A stretch of DNA of 45,847 bases from Clostridia bacterium (GCA_017461065.1 JAFTZC010000049.1:1-45847), one strand, 5' to 3'. Positions 19,823-28,548 are shown, numbered from the stretch's first letter. The notes: generated by a model not told the origin, from the sequence alone. Program-made: numbers and translations.

Positions 19823-20986
19823 ATGTATAACAATCACAGGTACAGCTACGAAGTACGCTCGCGCGTACCACGCGTTCAAACCGTAAGAAGGATGAGTCCG
19901 CTTGCGGTTGTTTTCCTTGTGATTTTTATACTTGGCGCTTGTATCGGCAGCGGTTTTTTGGGAGCAAAGCTCGTGTCCAATAGCTCGGACAAAAAGGCCG
20001 CCTCTCCCCAAACGACCATAATTTACCGCGACGCGCAAGATAGGGGCGAAAACCTATCTTCAAACGGCGAAGCCAAGACTTCCACGGAAGTTGCTGCAAT
20101 GGCCAAGCAAAGCGTAGTTGAGATTTTTACCGAGACTGCAACCTACGCGTCAAGAGATACCGCGCTCGTTTCAAGCGGTGCAGGTAGCGGCGTTATAATC
20201 GCAACCGACGGATATATTTTGACGGCCTACCACGTAATAGAAGACGCCGAGCAAATCAAGGTAAGGCTTAGTGACGGCTCCACCTTTAACGCAGAGTGGA
20301 TTAGGGGCGACAAGCTCAGCGACCTTGCAGTCGTAAAAATCAACGCGCAAACGCTAAACTCTGCCACCATAGGCGACTCTACCAAGTTGCAAGCAGGTGA
20401 AGAAATCGTTGCAATCGGTAACCCCTTGGGCAGCCTTGGCGGTACCGTTACTTGCGGAAACGTATCCGCTCTCAACCGCGCGGTCACCATTGGCGGCAAG
20501 GAAATGTCGGGTATGGTTCAGCTATCGTGCTCGCTTAATCCCGGCGACAGCGGTGGCGGAATATTCAACGTTTACGGCGCGCTCGTGGGTATCGTAAACG
20601 CAAGGGGCGTTGGTGAGTACGGAGTCAACATCGGCTTTGCATCCCCAATAAGTGACGCCATAAAAATCGCCACCGACCTTATCCGCAACGGCTACGTTAC
20701 GGGCAGAGTAGATACCGCGGTATTTGACGTAAGGGAAATCAGCAACTCTCAAACCACACCCGCAGGTTTGTATTTTATGGGTGTAAATAACGAAGACGTA
20801 CATACTACACTCGTCCGCAACGACTATATAGTATCGGTTGCAGGCGTCGAGGTTGCTACCAAGAGCGAGTGGGAAGACGTTTTGAACTCCAAGAGCGTTG
20901 GCGACACGGTCGAAATAGTTTATAGGCGCCAAGGCGTAGAAGGTACCGTTAGATTGGTGCTAATCAATCGCACCGATTGCGATTAA
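19823..20986 (+). CDS. htrA: HtrA/DegP-like S1C serine protease, membrane anchored
   Basis: The 387-residue protein has a basic cytoplasmic tip, one membrane anchor (LAVVFLVIFILGACIGSGFLG), and an outer trypsin-like domain with the catalytic triad: TAYHVIED (His ~136), DLAVVKI (Asp ~166) and NPGDSGGG (Ser ~242). A degenerate PDZ domain (about residues 300-380) follows. HtrA proteases degrade misfolded proteins at the cell surface. GGAG precedes the ATG. The two-component genes follow within 10 bases, so the protease and the stress regulator probably share a transcript, a common arrangement in Firmicutes. Confidence 0.92.
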   Translation: MYNNHRYSYEVRSRVPRVQTVRRMSPLAVVFLVIFILGACIGSGFLGAKLVSNSSDKKAASPQTTIIYRDAQDRGENLSSNGEAKTSTEVAAMAKQSVVEIFTETATYASRDTALVSSGAGSGVIIATDGYILTAYHVIEDAEQIKVRLSDGSTFNAEWIRGDKLSDLAVVKINAQTLNSATIGDSTKLQAGEEIVAIGNPLGSLGGTVTCGNVSALNRAVTIGGKEMSGMVQLSCSLNPGDSGGGIFNVYGALVGIVNARGVGEYGVNIGFASPISDAIKIATDLIRNGYVTGRVDTAVFDVREISNSQTTPAGLYFMGVNNEDVHTTLVRNDYIVSVAGVEVATKSEWEDVLNSKSVGDTVEIVYRRQGVEGTVRLVLINRTDCD

Positions 20987-20996
20987 AGGAGGGAAT

Positions 20997-21665
20997 ATGT
21001 ATAAGGTTTTGATTGTAGATGACGAGCAAGCCATACGTGAACTCGTTGCAAAATATTGTACTTTGGAAGGATTCGCTTACGGCGAAGCGAGTGACGGCTT
21101 GGAGGCCATCGAGAAGGTTAAGCAAGGTTCCTACGACATAGTCGTAATGGACGTAATGATGCCCGAGCTCGACGGATTTTCGGCTGTGCGCGAAATTCGC
21201 AAATTCTCCAACCTGCCGATTATAATGCTGTCTGCACGTACCGAGACCTACGACAAAATCCACGGTTTTGAAATCGGAGCGGACGACTATATCGGCAAGC
21301 CCTTCTCTCCAAAAGAACTTATGCTACGCATCGGTGCCGTTATGAATAGGGTAAACAATCAAAAGAGCCAATCGGAAGTTTACGAAAACGAAAAGCTAAA
21401 AGTAGACTTTACCGCACGTATCGTATCGGTCGAAGGCGTCGGCGTCGACCTATCCCCAAAAGAGTACGAGCTACTGTTCTTTATGGTAAAAAATCGTGGC
21501 ATCGCTCTTAGCCGCGAAAAGCTACTAAACGAAGTGTGGGGCTACGATTTCTACGGAGACGACCGCACGCTTGATACGCACATTAAGCTGCTTAGAAAGA
21601 GCTTAGGGGTTGCGTCCGAGTATATTGTAACGCTAAGAGGTATGGGATACAGATTCGATGGCTAA
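20997..21665 (+). CDS. OmpR/PhoB-family response regulator
   Basis: The 222-residue protein has a receiver domain (acid pair DD at 8-9, phospho-Asp 52 in VVMDVMMPE, Lys in GKPFSPKEL) and a C-terminal winged helix (LSPKEYELL, DDRTLDTHIKLLRKSLG, TLRGMGYRFDG). AAAGGAGGG precedes the ATG. It overlaps the sensor kinase by 8 bases. With the upstream protease it suggests a cell-envelope stress circuit; direct TTCAT repeats before the protease gene are a possible target. Confidence 0.95.
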   Translation: MYKVLIVDDEQAIRELVAKYCTLEGFAYGEASDGLEAIEKVKQGSYDIVVMDVMMPELDGFSAVREIRKFSNLPIIMLSARTETYDKIHGFEIGADDYIGKPFSPKELMLRIGAVMNRVNNQKSQSEVYENEKLKVDFTARIVSVEGVGVDLSPKEYELLFFMVKNRGIALSREKLLNEVWGYDFYGDDRTLDTHIKLLRKSLGVASEYIVTLRGMGYRFDG

Positions 21666-23136
21666 AATAAACTTAAACAAAATATACGGGGATGACACCC
21701 CGTTATTTTTGAAAATGCTTGCAATTTTTGCATTCTTTTCAACTCTCGTTATAGCGCTGTTTTGGGTGCTCGGTTTTGCGATGTCGGGTTCTCTTTATAA
21801 GAATATCCGTGAAAGTGAAGCTCGCAAATCAGCTACAAACATCGCCGAAAATATCGACTCCGAATCGCTTTCTCTTTTGCTTAGAAGGCTTTCCTTTGAC
21901 GACGACGTTTGCATAATGATTATCGACAAGCACGGCGAGATTATGCACTCCTACGAAGCGCGTGATAATTGCACGGTGCATATGCTCACCGCCGTTTCGC
22001 TTTCTTCCTACTACGACAAGGCAAAGCTCAACAACGGCTCCTATAGCGAAGAAGTAGACAGCATCCCCTTTGAAGACGATTACGAAAACGCCGATTTTTC
22101 GGGTAGCGTACCCAAGGGCGAACAAAGGGAAGAAACCTCCTACGTTTATACGCTCATAGTAAAAAATCAGTACGGCGAAAGTTACGCCGTATTGGTAGAC
22201 TCACTGACCACTCCAACCAAGGCTTACACGGAAACGCTGACGGTGCTTTTTATACTCGTTAGCGTGCTTACTGCTGCCTTTGCAGGGGTACTTAGCTATA
22301 GGCTCAGCAACAAGGTTTCAGCGCCCATAGTAGAGCTTACCTCGCAAGCAAAAGAGATATCTTCCGCAAACGCCGACCTAAAAATTACGGGTGGCGGCTT
22401 CAGAGAAATTTGCGAGCTAAGGGATAGCTTACAAGAAGCGCAAAAGGAAGTTGGCGAAGTTGAGCATTATAGGCGCGAGCTTATTGCAAACGTATCGCAC
22501 GACCTACGTACTCCGCTTACTCTCATAAAGGGTTACACCGAGCTTATGCGCGACGTGCCGAGTGAAGCTACGCCCGAAAACTTCCAAGTGGTAATAGACG
22601 AAGCAACGCGTTTGACTACGCTCGTAAACGATATGCTAACCTTATCCAAGGAGCAGGAAGGTGCCGAAGAACTCAACCTAACTCGCTTTGACATCGTCGA
22701 AGTGCTGGACGCCCTTATCCAAAGACACGGAAAGCTGATTGAGCATCTTGGCTACACGCTTGAGTGGGAGCACGACGAAAAAGCCTACGTGCTTGCTGAT
22801 GAAAATAAGATTACCCAAGTTATATATAACCTTATAAATAACGCGGTCAACTATGCAGGCGAAGATAAGAAGGTCGTGGTAAGAGAAACCGTTAAGGGTG
22901 GCGTCGTTAGGATTGAAGTAATAGATAACGGCGACGGCGTTGACGTCGACGTACTGCCACACATTTGGGATAGATACTACAAGTCGTCCAAGTCGCATAG
23001 GCGCGGAGCAGTTGGTACGGGGCTTGGACTTTCGATAGTGAAGTCGGTTATGAGCAAGCACCCCGGCGGAGCCTACGGCGTAATCACTTCGGTGGGCGAA
23101 GGCTCCACCTTCTACGTTGAAATTCAAAGGGCATAG
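21658..23136 (+). CDS. sensor histidine kinase of the envelope-stress pair
   Basis: The 492-residue kinase has two membrane segments (about 18-42 and 195-215) flanking an extracytoplasmic sensor of ~150 acidic residues, then a HAMP linker, the HisKA box (NVSHDLRTPLTLIKGY, His near 280), the N box (NLINNAVNYAG), the G1 box (DNGDGVD), and the G2 box (GTGLGLSIVKS). The sensor domain has no family I recognise. It overlaps the regulator gene by 8 bases. Confidence 0.95.
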   Translation: MAKINLNKIYGDDTPLFLKMLAIFAFFSTLVIALFWVLGFAMSGSLYKNIRESEARKSATNIAENIDSESLSLLLRRLSFDDDVCIMIIDKHGEIMHSYEARDNCTVHMLTAVSLSSYYDKAKLNNGSYSEEVDSIPFEDDYENADFSGSVPKGEQREETSYVYTLIVKNQYGESYAVLVDSLTTPTKAYTETLTVLFILVSVLTAAFAGVLSYRLSNKVSAPIVELTSQAKEISSANADLKITGGGFREICELRDSLQEAQKEVGEVEHYRRELIANVSHDLRTPLTLIKGYTELMRDVPSEATPENFQVVIDEATRLTTLVNDMLTLSKEQEGAEELNLTRFDIVEVLDALIQRHGKLIEHLGYTLEWEHDEKAYVLADENKITQVIYNLINNAVNYAGEDKKVVVRETVKGGVVRIEVIDNGDGVDVDVLPHIWDRYYKSSKSHRRGAVGTGLGLSIVKSVMSKHPGGAYGVITSVGEGSTFYVEIQRA

Positions 23137-23138
23137 CT

Positions 23139-23636
23139 ATGGCGTACGAGATTGAAAGAAAATTTTTGATAGACAGAATTGACGAAGAATATCTTGTCTC
23201 GCTTGGCGCAACCAAAAAGGAAATCGCCCAAAGCTATCTCGTGCCTTCTCCGTCGTTCCCCGTTAGGCGTATTAGAAAAACGGAAGAAAATGGCGCGACA
23301 AAATATTTTTATACCGAAAAGCGCGCTGTGGGAAAGGGATTTGCCTGCGAAGAGAATGAATGTGAAATTAGCGCAAATCAGTATCTTAAGCTACAAAAAG
23401 AGCGTGATTTTGCGCTAAATGAAATTGTGAAGACCAGATACGTTTTATCCCAAAACGGGCTCGATTACGAGTTTGATTTTTTCCCGTTTTTCCCTTATTA
23501 CGCAATTTTGGAAATCGAGCTTCAAGCGGAAGACTCGCCTTATGAGATTCCAAACTTTGTCCGCGTTGTAAAGGAAGTTACCTTTGATTACGCCTACACC
23601 AACAGGAGTATGGCAAAGGAAATCCCCCTTATTTAA
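23139..23636 (+). CDS. CYTH-domain (triphosphate tunnel) protein
   Basis: The 165-residue protein begins with YEIERKFLI, the EXEXK signature of the CYTH superfamily, and continues with the expected beta-barrel strands rich in Arg, Lys and Glu (VRRIRKT, KYFYTEKRAVG, DFFPFF, ILEIELQ). Such enzymes bind triphosphates (for example inorganic tripolyphosphatase); the substrate is not shown here. It starts 2 bases after the kinase stop, with AAAGGG as a weak ribosome site. Confidence 0.85.
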   Translation: MAYEIERKFLIDRIDEEYLVSLGATKKEIAQSYLVPSPSFPVRRIRKTEENGATKYFYTEKRAVGKGFACEENECEISANQYLKLQKERDFALNEIVKTRYVLSQNGLDYEFDFFPFFPYYAILEIELQAEDSPYEIPNFVRVVKEVTFDYAYTNRSMAKEIPLI

Positions 23637-23669
23637 ACGCGCACGTGCAAATTTGTTTATATTTTTTAA

Positions 23670-23698
23670 TTGTTTATTTAGCTAAGTTATGCTAAAAT
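23670..23698 (+). promoter_or_regulatory. promoter of the ecfA1-truA operon
   Basis: TTGTTT (23670-23675), 17 bases, TAAAAT (23693-23698) with an extended -10 (TGc). The ATG lies only 9 bases after the -10 box and has no ribosome site, so the transcript would carry 0-3 leader bases. Confidence 0.6.
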
Positions 23699-23707
23699 AA
23701 TTTAGTT

Positions 23708-24565
23708 ATGGAAAATTCAACTGCTAACAACGTCGTTATAAAAATTGACAACGTGTCGTACGATTATCGCTCAAGTAGTGATGAGTTTATTGCACGCGGT
23801 GTCAAAAACGTCAGCCTTTCGATTGGTAAGGGCGAGTTTTGCGTGCTTCTCGGTCGCAACGGTAGCGGCAAAAGCACTCTTGCAAAACTTCTTAACGGCT
23901 TTATCGTTCCCGATAGCGGCACCATTACGGTTAACGGCATTGATACTTCCGTTGACGAAAGTATTTACGAAATCCGCTCTAAGGTTGGTATGGTTTTCCA
24001 AAATCCCGACAATCAAATGGTGGCTTCCATTATAGAAGACGACCTTGCTTTTGGGCCCGAAAATCTTGGCATACCAAGGGATGAAATTGAAAAGCGCATC
24101 ACTTGGGCGCTCGAGACCGTGGGAATGAGCGAGCACCGTAAACGCTCCCCCAACAAGCTCAGCGGCGGTCAAAAACAAAGGGTGGCTATTGCGAGCGTGC
24201 TATCTATGCTACCTGAGATTTTGATTTTGGACGAGTCCACCGCTATGCTCGACCCTAAGGGTAGGGCGGAAGTTATGGAAACCGCTATGCGCCTTAACAA
24301 AGAAAAGGGTATGACGGTTATCCTTATCACCCACTATATGGACGAAGCCGTCGGCGCCGACAAGGTGTTCGTGCTAAGCGAAGGCGAGCTGATAGGAGAG
24401 GGCACTCCAAGAGAGATTTTTAGTAACGTCGAGCTTGTAAAGCGCGCTTATCTCGAGCTGCCGGTAGCGTCAAAAATTTCGCTTGAGCTAAAAGAATCTG
24501 GCTACGATATTCCGTTTGCACTAACGGACGAAGAACTTGCGGAGGGTATATGCAAATTAAAGTAG
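23708..24565 (+). CDS. ecfA1: energy-coupling factor transporter ATPase 1
   Basis: This is one of two ATPases that drive the ECF vitamin importers. The 285-residue protein has Walker A (LGRNGSGKST), the Q loop (MVFQNPDNQMVAS), the signature LSGGQKQRVAIA, Walker B (ILILDESTAMLDP) and the switch His (ITHYMDE). The ECF-type tail (DIPFALTDEELAEGI) follows. It overlaps ecfA2 by 16 bases. The order ecfA1-ecfA2-ecfT-truA-rplM-rpsI is the classical Firmicute arrangement. No substrate-binding S component is in the window. Confidence 0.95.
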   Translation: MENSTANNVVIKIDNVSYDYRSSSDEFIARGVKNVSLSIGKGEFCVLLGRNGSGKSTLAKLLNGFIVPDSGTITVNGIDTSVDESIYEIRSKVGMVFQNPDNQMVASIIEDDLAFGPENLGIPRDEIEKRITWALETVGMSEHRKRSPNKLSGGQKQRVAIASVLSMLPEILILDESTAMLDPKGRAEVMETAMRLNKEKGMTVILITHYMDEAVGADKVFVLSEGELIGEGTPREIFSNVELVKRAYLELPVASKISLELKESGYDIPFALTDEELAEGICKLK

Positions 24566-25407
24566 AAAATTTAAAGTATACCTATTCACCCAAGACTCCG
24601 TTTGAAAAGGTAGCTCTCGACGATATATCCTTTACCATAAACGACGGCGACACCATAGGCATCATCGGCTCGACTGGTAGTGGCAAGTCTACGCTATGCC
24701 AACACTTCAACGCGCTCATTAGAATATCCCACGGCAAAATTTACGTTGGCGAGTGGGAGCTCCACGCCAAAAAACTCAACCTTGGCGCACTCCGTCAAGC
24801 GGTTGGGATGTTGTTCCAATATCCCGAATACCAACTTTTTGCCGACACCGTCAAGGAAGACGTCGCCTTTGGACCAATCAATTTTGGCAAAAGCAAGGAA
24901 GACGCCGACATCCTTGCACGCTACGCTTTGGAGCTCGTTGGACTCGATTACGACGAGATAAAGGACAAATCCCCCTTTGAGCTGAGCGGCGGTCAAAAGC
25001 GCCGTACTGCCATTGCAGGCATTATAGCATCTCGCCCCGAAGTTCTCGTCCTTGACGAGCCTACAGCAGGCCTTGACCCACAAGGCAAAAAGGAAATACT
25101 TGACCTTGTGACCGAGCTCAAAAAGAGCTACGTCAAAACGGTAATTATGATATCGCACAATATGGACGAGATAGCCGAGTACTGCAACCGCGTAATCGTC
25201 CTTAACGACTCAAAACTCCTTTACGACACCACCCCGAGAGAGCTGTTTAGCGACAAGGAAAAGCTAAGCCTCACGGGGCTCGAAGTGCCGCACGCGGTAA
25301 GAGTCAAAAACCTACTCGAAGCTCGTGGCATAGTGCTACAAGGTACGCCCCTAACTTCAAAAGAGTTCGTCGAACTTTTTAAAGGAGGTGCACCGTGCGC
25401 GAAGTAA
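24550..25407 (+). CDS. ecfA2: energy-coupling factor transporter ATPase 2
   Basis: The partner ATPase of EcfA1, 285 residues: Walker A (IGSTGSGKST), Q loop (GMLFQYPEYQLFADTV), signature ELSGGQKRRTAIAG, Walker B (VLVLDEPTAGLDP) and switch His (ISHNMDE). GGAGGG lies just before the ATG. It overlaps both neighbours, so the three ECF genes are translated together. Confidence 0.95.
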   Translation: MQIKVENLKYTYSPKTPFEKVALDDISFTINDGDTIGIIGSTGSGKSTLCQHFNALIRISHGKIYVGEWELHAKKLNLGALRQAVGMLFQYPEYQLFADTVKEDVAFGPINFGKSKEDADILARYALELVGLDYDEIKDKSPFELSGGQKRRTAIAGIIASRPEVLVLDEPTAGLDPQGKKEILDLVTELKKSYVKTVIMISHNMDEIAEYCNRVIVLNDSKLLYDTTPRELFSDKEKLSLTGLEVPHAVRVKNLLEARGIVLQGTPLTSKEFVELFKGGAPCAK

Positions 25408-26207
25408 GTTTCGGTCAATATTATCCAAGCGGCTCCAAGGTGCACGCGCTTGACGCTCGCGTCAAGTTGCTCCTTACCATTGCCTTTATCGTAATGGTCT
25501 TTTTGGTTAAGAGCTTATACGCATATATTGCCGTTGCCGCTTTTATTCTTTTGGTAACTTTGGTATCCCGCGTTCCCGTTCTCAAGGTATTAAAGAGCAT
25601 AAAAGCGATAATTTTTATCGTCATTATAATGAGCTTAATAAACCTGTTTGCGAATGCAGAAGGCAAGGTGCTTTGGTCGTGGTGGATTCTCACTATTTCA
25701 GAGGGTGGCATCATCACTGCAATAAACCTTGCGCTAAGGCTAATCTTCCTCGTTATGGGTACTTCGCTTCTAACCTACACCACCACTCCGATGGAGCTAA
25801 CCGACGGTATGGAGTCGCTGATGTATCCCCTAAAGCTCATAAAAGTTCCCACCCACGATATCGCAATCATAATGTCCATTGCCCTTAGATTCATACCCAT
25901 TCTAATGGAAGAAGTGGACAAGATTATGATGGCGCAAAAGGCAAGGGGCGCTTGCTTTGATAGGGGCGGTGTGCTCAAGCGCGCAAAGGCGCTTTTGCCC
26001 GTGCTTATCCCACTTTTCGTATCGGCTTTCCGCCGTGCGGACGAGCTTGCGCTTGCCCTTGACGCAAGGTGCTATAACGCTACCCCGAATAGAACCAAGT
26101 ACAAGCAAGCAAAACTCGGTTGGGGCGACCTTGTGGCCACTCTCGTGACCGGCGTATTTATCACGTTAGTCGTTGCCGTCAACAATAATTTCTGGGGGTT
26201 GTACTAA
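25395..26207 (+). CDS. ecfT: energy-coupling factor transporter transmembrane subunit
   Basis: The 270-residue membrane scaffold joins the two ATPases to exchangeable S components. It has about five or six hydrophobic segments and the coupling-helix motifs with Ala-Arg-Gly and related residues (KARGACFDRGG; LALDARCYN). Translation starts at GTG behind a strong AAAGGAGGTG. It overlaps ecfA2 by 13 bases and shares one base with the truA start. Confidence 0.93.
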   Translation: MREVSFGQYYPSGSKVHALDARVKLLLTIAFIVMVFLVKSLYAYIAVAAFILLVTLVSRVPVLKVLKSIKAIIFIVIIMSLINLFANAEGKVLWSWWILTISEGGIITAINLALRLIFLVMGTSLLTYTTTPMELTDGMESLMYPLKLIKVPTHDIAIIMSIALRFIPILMEEVDKIMMAQKARGACFDRGGVLKRAKALLPVLIPLFVSAFRRADELALALDARCYNATPNRTKYKQAKLGWGDLVATLVTGVFITLVVAVNNNFWGLY

Positions 26208-26950
26208 TGCGCTACGCTATGGTTGTGGAGTACGACGGCACTGCGTATAGCGGTTGGCAACGCCAAAAAAACGCTATGACTGTGCAACAAAAAATCGAAG
26301 ACGCAATGGAAATCGTCTTTGGCAAAAAGGTGGTTATCGTAGGTAGCGGTAGGACGGATAGCGGCGTTCACGCACTTGGTCAAGTGGCTCACTTTGACGT
26401 TGACAAGGAACTCAACACGCGCTCAACTATCTACTCCATAAACAGCTTGCTCCCAAGCGATATCAAGCTACAAAAGATGTTTAAGGTAGACGGAGACTTC
26501 CACGCGCAGTACTCTGCAAAACGCAAAACCTATATTTACAAAAGCTACGTCAGCGAGTCGGCTTCGCCTTTGAAAGATAAGTATTACGCACGCATTTTAC
26601 CCCCCGTAGACGTCGAAAAAATGAAGAAAGCGGCGCTCTCTCTCGTTGGAAAACACGACTTCAAGGCTTTTTGCTCGACGGGTAGTGGGGTTAGCTCCAC
26701 CGAGCGCGAGATATATTCGCTTAGTATCACCGAGTGCGGCGACGAAGTTATCTTTGAAATCACCGGCAACGGCTTTTTGTATAATATGGTGCGCATTATC
26801 GTGGGCACCCTTTACTTTATCGGCAAAGGCAAGCTTAGCGAGAGCGCAATAGACGAAATGCTCCTTACCGGATGCCGTAAAAAAGGTGGCAAAACCTTCC
26901 CCGCTTGTGGTCTTACCCTAAAAAACGTGGAATATATAGACGAGCCATAA
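26207..26950 (+). CDS. truA: tRNA pseudouridine(38-40) synthase
   Basis: TruA converts uridines 38-40 of the anticodon arm to pseudouridine. The 247 residues include the catalytic motif GSGRTDSGVHALGQ (Asp 51), the N-terminal VEYDGTAYSGWQRQ, and NGFLYNMVRIIVGTL near the end. Its ATG overlaps the ecfT stop (TAATG). Confidence 0.95.
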   Translation: MRYAMVVEYDGTAYSGWQRQKNAMTVQQKIEDAMEIVFGKKVVIVGSGRTDSGVHALGQVAHFDVDKELNTRSTIYSINSLLPSDIKLQKMFKVDGDFHAQYSAKRKTYIYKSYVSESASPLKDKYYARILPPVDVEKMKKAALSLVGKHDFKAFCSTGSGVSSTEREIYSLSITECGDEVIFEITGNGFLYNMVRIIVGTLYFIGKGKLSESAIDEMLLTGCRKKGGKTFPACGLTLKNVEYIDEP

Positions 26951-26990
26951 TTAAAAATATAATTTTTAAGGAAAAAATGCTTATTTTTGT

Positions 26991-27019
26991 TTGACTTATC
27001 TTCTCTAATATAATATTAT
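26991..27019 (+). promoter_or_regulatory. promoter of rplM-rpsI
   Basis: TTGACT (26991-26996), 17 bases, TATTAT (27014-27019). It gives a leader of ~70 nt. Confidence 0.6.
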
Positions 27020-27053
27020 ATTTAGGCACGCGACATTTTTGAGAAAGAACTAG

Positions 27054-27090
27054 CCCCTCCGACTCAAAAGAATCGATAAAAAATTGGAGG
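27054..27090 (+). promoter_or_regulatory. possible RBS-masking hairpin in the rplM leader
   Basis: CCTCC (27056-27060) can pair with the rplM ribosome site GGAGG (27086-27090), with a small inner GACTC/GAATC hairpin between. This could allow feedback on rplM translation. L13 leaders are known in Firmicutes, but I cannot match this to that family by eye. Confidence 0.35.
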
Positions 27091-27097
27091 ATTTACC

Positions 27098-27532
27098 ATG
27101 AAATCATATATGGCAAAACCCGAAAACGTTGAAAGAAAATGGTATGTAGTGGATGCAAGTGGCATGTCACTCGGTAGACTTGCAAGCCAAGTTGCTATGA
27201 TTCTTCGTGGCAAGAACAAGCCCACCTTTACCCCAAACGTTGATACGGGTGATTACGTTATCGTTATTAATTGTGACAAAGTTGTTCTCACCGGCAAAAA
27301 GCTCGAGAAGAAATACTATCGTTACCACACCGGTTATGTAGGCGGTCTAAAAGAAATCCGCTACGACAAGCTAATGGCTACCAAGCCCGAATTCGTTGTT
27401 AAGCACGCTGTTAAGGGTATGCTTCCAAAGAACACTATCGGTAGACATATGCTCTCTAAGCTCTTCGTATATGCAGGCGCAGAGCACAAGCAACAAGCTC
27501 AACAACCCGTAGAGCTCAAGCTCAATTTCTAA
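27098..27532 (+). CDS. rplM: 50S ribosomal protein L13
   Basis: The 144-residue protein is full length: [55 protein letters not shown], and [24 protein letters not shown] site lies 7 bases before the ATG. It is followed by rpsI after 10 bases. Confidence 0.97.
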   Translation: MKSYMAKPENVERKWYVVDASGMSLGRLASQVAMILRGKNKPTFTPNVDTGDYVIVINCDKVVLTGKKLEKKYYRYHTGYVGGLKEIRYDKLMATKPEFVVKHAVKGMLPKNTIGRHMLSKLFVYAGAEHKQQAQQPVELKLNF

Positions 27533-27542
27533 GAGGTGAACT

Positions 27543-27959
27543 ATGACAGCTAAGAAAGTAGTTAAAAAGAAAGTTCAATACTGGGGTACCGGTCGTCGTA
27601 AAAAAGCAATCGCTCGCGTAAGACTTATTCCCGGTGGCGAAGGCAATATCGTTATCAACAAGAGAACTATCGACGAATACTTTGGCCTTGAAACCCTCAA
27701 GTTCATCGTACGTCAACCATTGGTTCTTACTTCAACCCTTGACAAGTACGACGTAGCAGTTAACGTTCGTGGTGGCGGTACCACCGGTCAAGCAGGCGCT
27801 ATCCGTCACGGCGTAGCAAGAGCTCTTTGCATCGCTGACGAAACTATGCGTCCCGCTCTCAAGGCAGCAGGCTTCCTAACCCGTGACCCAAGAATGAAAG
27901 AACGTAAGAAATACGGTCTACATAAGGCTCGTAAGGCTCCTCAATTCTCTAAGAGATAA
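27543..27959 (+). CDS. rpsI: 30S ribosomal protein S9
   Basis: The 138-residue protein has the S9 marks: [39 protein letters not shown], and the conserved C-terminus ending in FSKR, which reaches the P-site tRNA. It begins with a short basic extension. Repeat R4 starts right at its stop codon. Confidence 0.97.
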   Translation: MTAKKVVKKKVQYWGTGRRKKAIARVRLIPGGEGNIVINKRTIDEYFGLETLKFIVRQPLVLTSTLDKYDVAVNVRGGGTTGQAGAIRHGVARALCIADETMRPALKAAGFLTRDPRMKERKKYGLHKARKAPQFSKR

Positions 27960-28086
27960 AAAAACGCGACATTTTAGCGCAATACTTCGTAAAAATCAAG
28001 ACCCCGTCAGGGCGCAGTACGATAAGTACAGCAACCCTTCGGGGTCTTATTTTTTTCTTGTCTTGCATCTAAACTATCGCGTTTTT
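27960..28086 (+). repeat. R4, copy of the structured dispersed repeat
   Basis: It is nearly identical to R1 (same GACCCC/GGGGTC and AGGG/CCCT arms; the loop between the GTAC arms is GATAA instead of GCCAA). Its A-run begins within the TAA stop of rpsI, and its hairpin plus ATTTTTTT would act as the terminator of the rplM-rpsI transcript. Confidence 0.85.
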
Positions 28087-28145
28087 TACGCTAAAGTAGA
28101 TTTTTTGCGAGAGTAAGAGAATACACTTCTAACGCGTTTGTATAT

Positions 28146-28265
28146 ACAACATTTTAGCGAAATACTTTGTAAAACAAGAAAACCCATCGGGCGCAGTACG
28201 CCAAGTACAGCAACCCTTCGGGGGATTATTATTTGCTTGTCTTTCATCTAAATAATCGCGTTTTT
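28146..28265 (+). repeat. R5, copy of the structured dispersed repeat with a worn left end
   Basis: The right end (AATCGCGTTTTT) and the core (GCGCAGTACGCCAAGTACAGC) are intact, with inner pairing GGG/CCC and outer CCC/GGGG. The left end has only ACAACATTTTAGCG and lacks the ACGCG part, so this copy has decayed there. It is in tandem with R4. Confidence 0.75.
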
Positions 28266-28267
28266 AA

Positions 28268-28400
28268 GAATGAAGAATTAGGAGTGAAGAATGATGAATG
28301 CACAAGGATATTAACTATAAAATCCATTTCGTTTGCCGATAGGCAAAGCATTTCATAATTAATGCCTTCCTTGTGAGTGTAGCGTTATCGGAATGAAGCT
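28268..28400. repeat. T-A, copy of the GAATGA-type dispersed repeat
   Basis: The left part reads GAATGAAGAATTAGGAGTGA and continues with GAATGATGAATG; the right part has CTTGTGAGTGTAGCG and CGGAATGAAGC, which match the copies near 36.25 and 40.7 kb. Between them lies a small TTTGCC-gata-GGCAAA hairpin. The rest of the gap to 28657 holds one more hairpin, a micro-ORF and AT-rich sequence. Confidence 0.6.
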
Positions 28401-28450
28401 AATTTCGCATTCCGCACTTGCGAAAGTCTCATCGCTTTTGCGCCCCAAAA

Positions 28451-28487
28451 AGTAAAAAAGACATAACTCGCGCTATGCCTTCTTTAC
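28451..28487 (+). other. hairpin followed by SD and micro-ORF
   Basis: AGTAAAAAAGACATAAC and GCTATGCCTTCTTTACT pair over 17 positions with a few G-U or mismatched pairs. There is no T run. A GGGGGA ribosome site follows at 28496, then ATG 28507, which encodes only MSVFIYVYSIARV before a stop at 28548. It may be a leader, a remnant or chance. The rest up to 28657 is AT-rich with nothing recognised. Confidence 0.4.
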
Positions 28488-28506
28488 TATGATAAGGGGG
28501 AAAATT

Positions 28507-28548
28507 ATGAGTGTTTTTATTTACGTGTATAGTATAGCACGGGTATAA
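28507..28548 (+). other. 13-codon micro-ORF with good SD
   Basis: The encoded peptide is MSVFIYVYSIARV. It has GGGGGA 6 bases upstream. No function is proposed, and there is no evidence that it is translated beyond the ribosome site. Confidence 0.2.

Noticed and set aside
26951..26969. AT-only palindrome after truA as a terminator
   Set aside because: TTAAAAAT/ATTTTTAA has no GC pairs and would be too weak.
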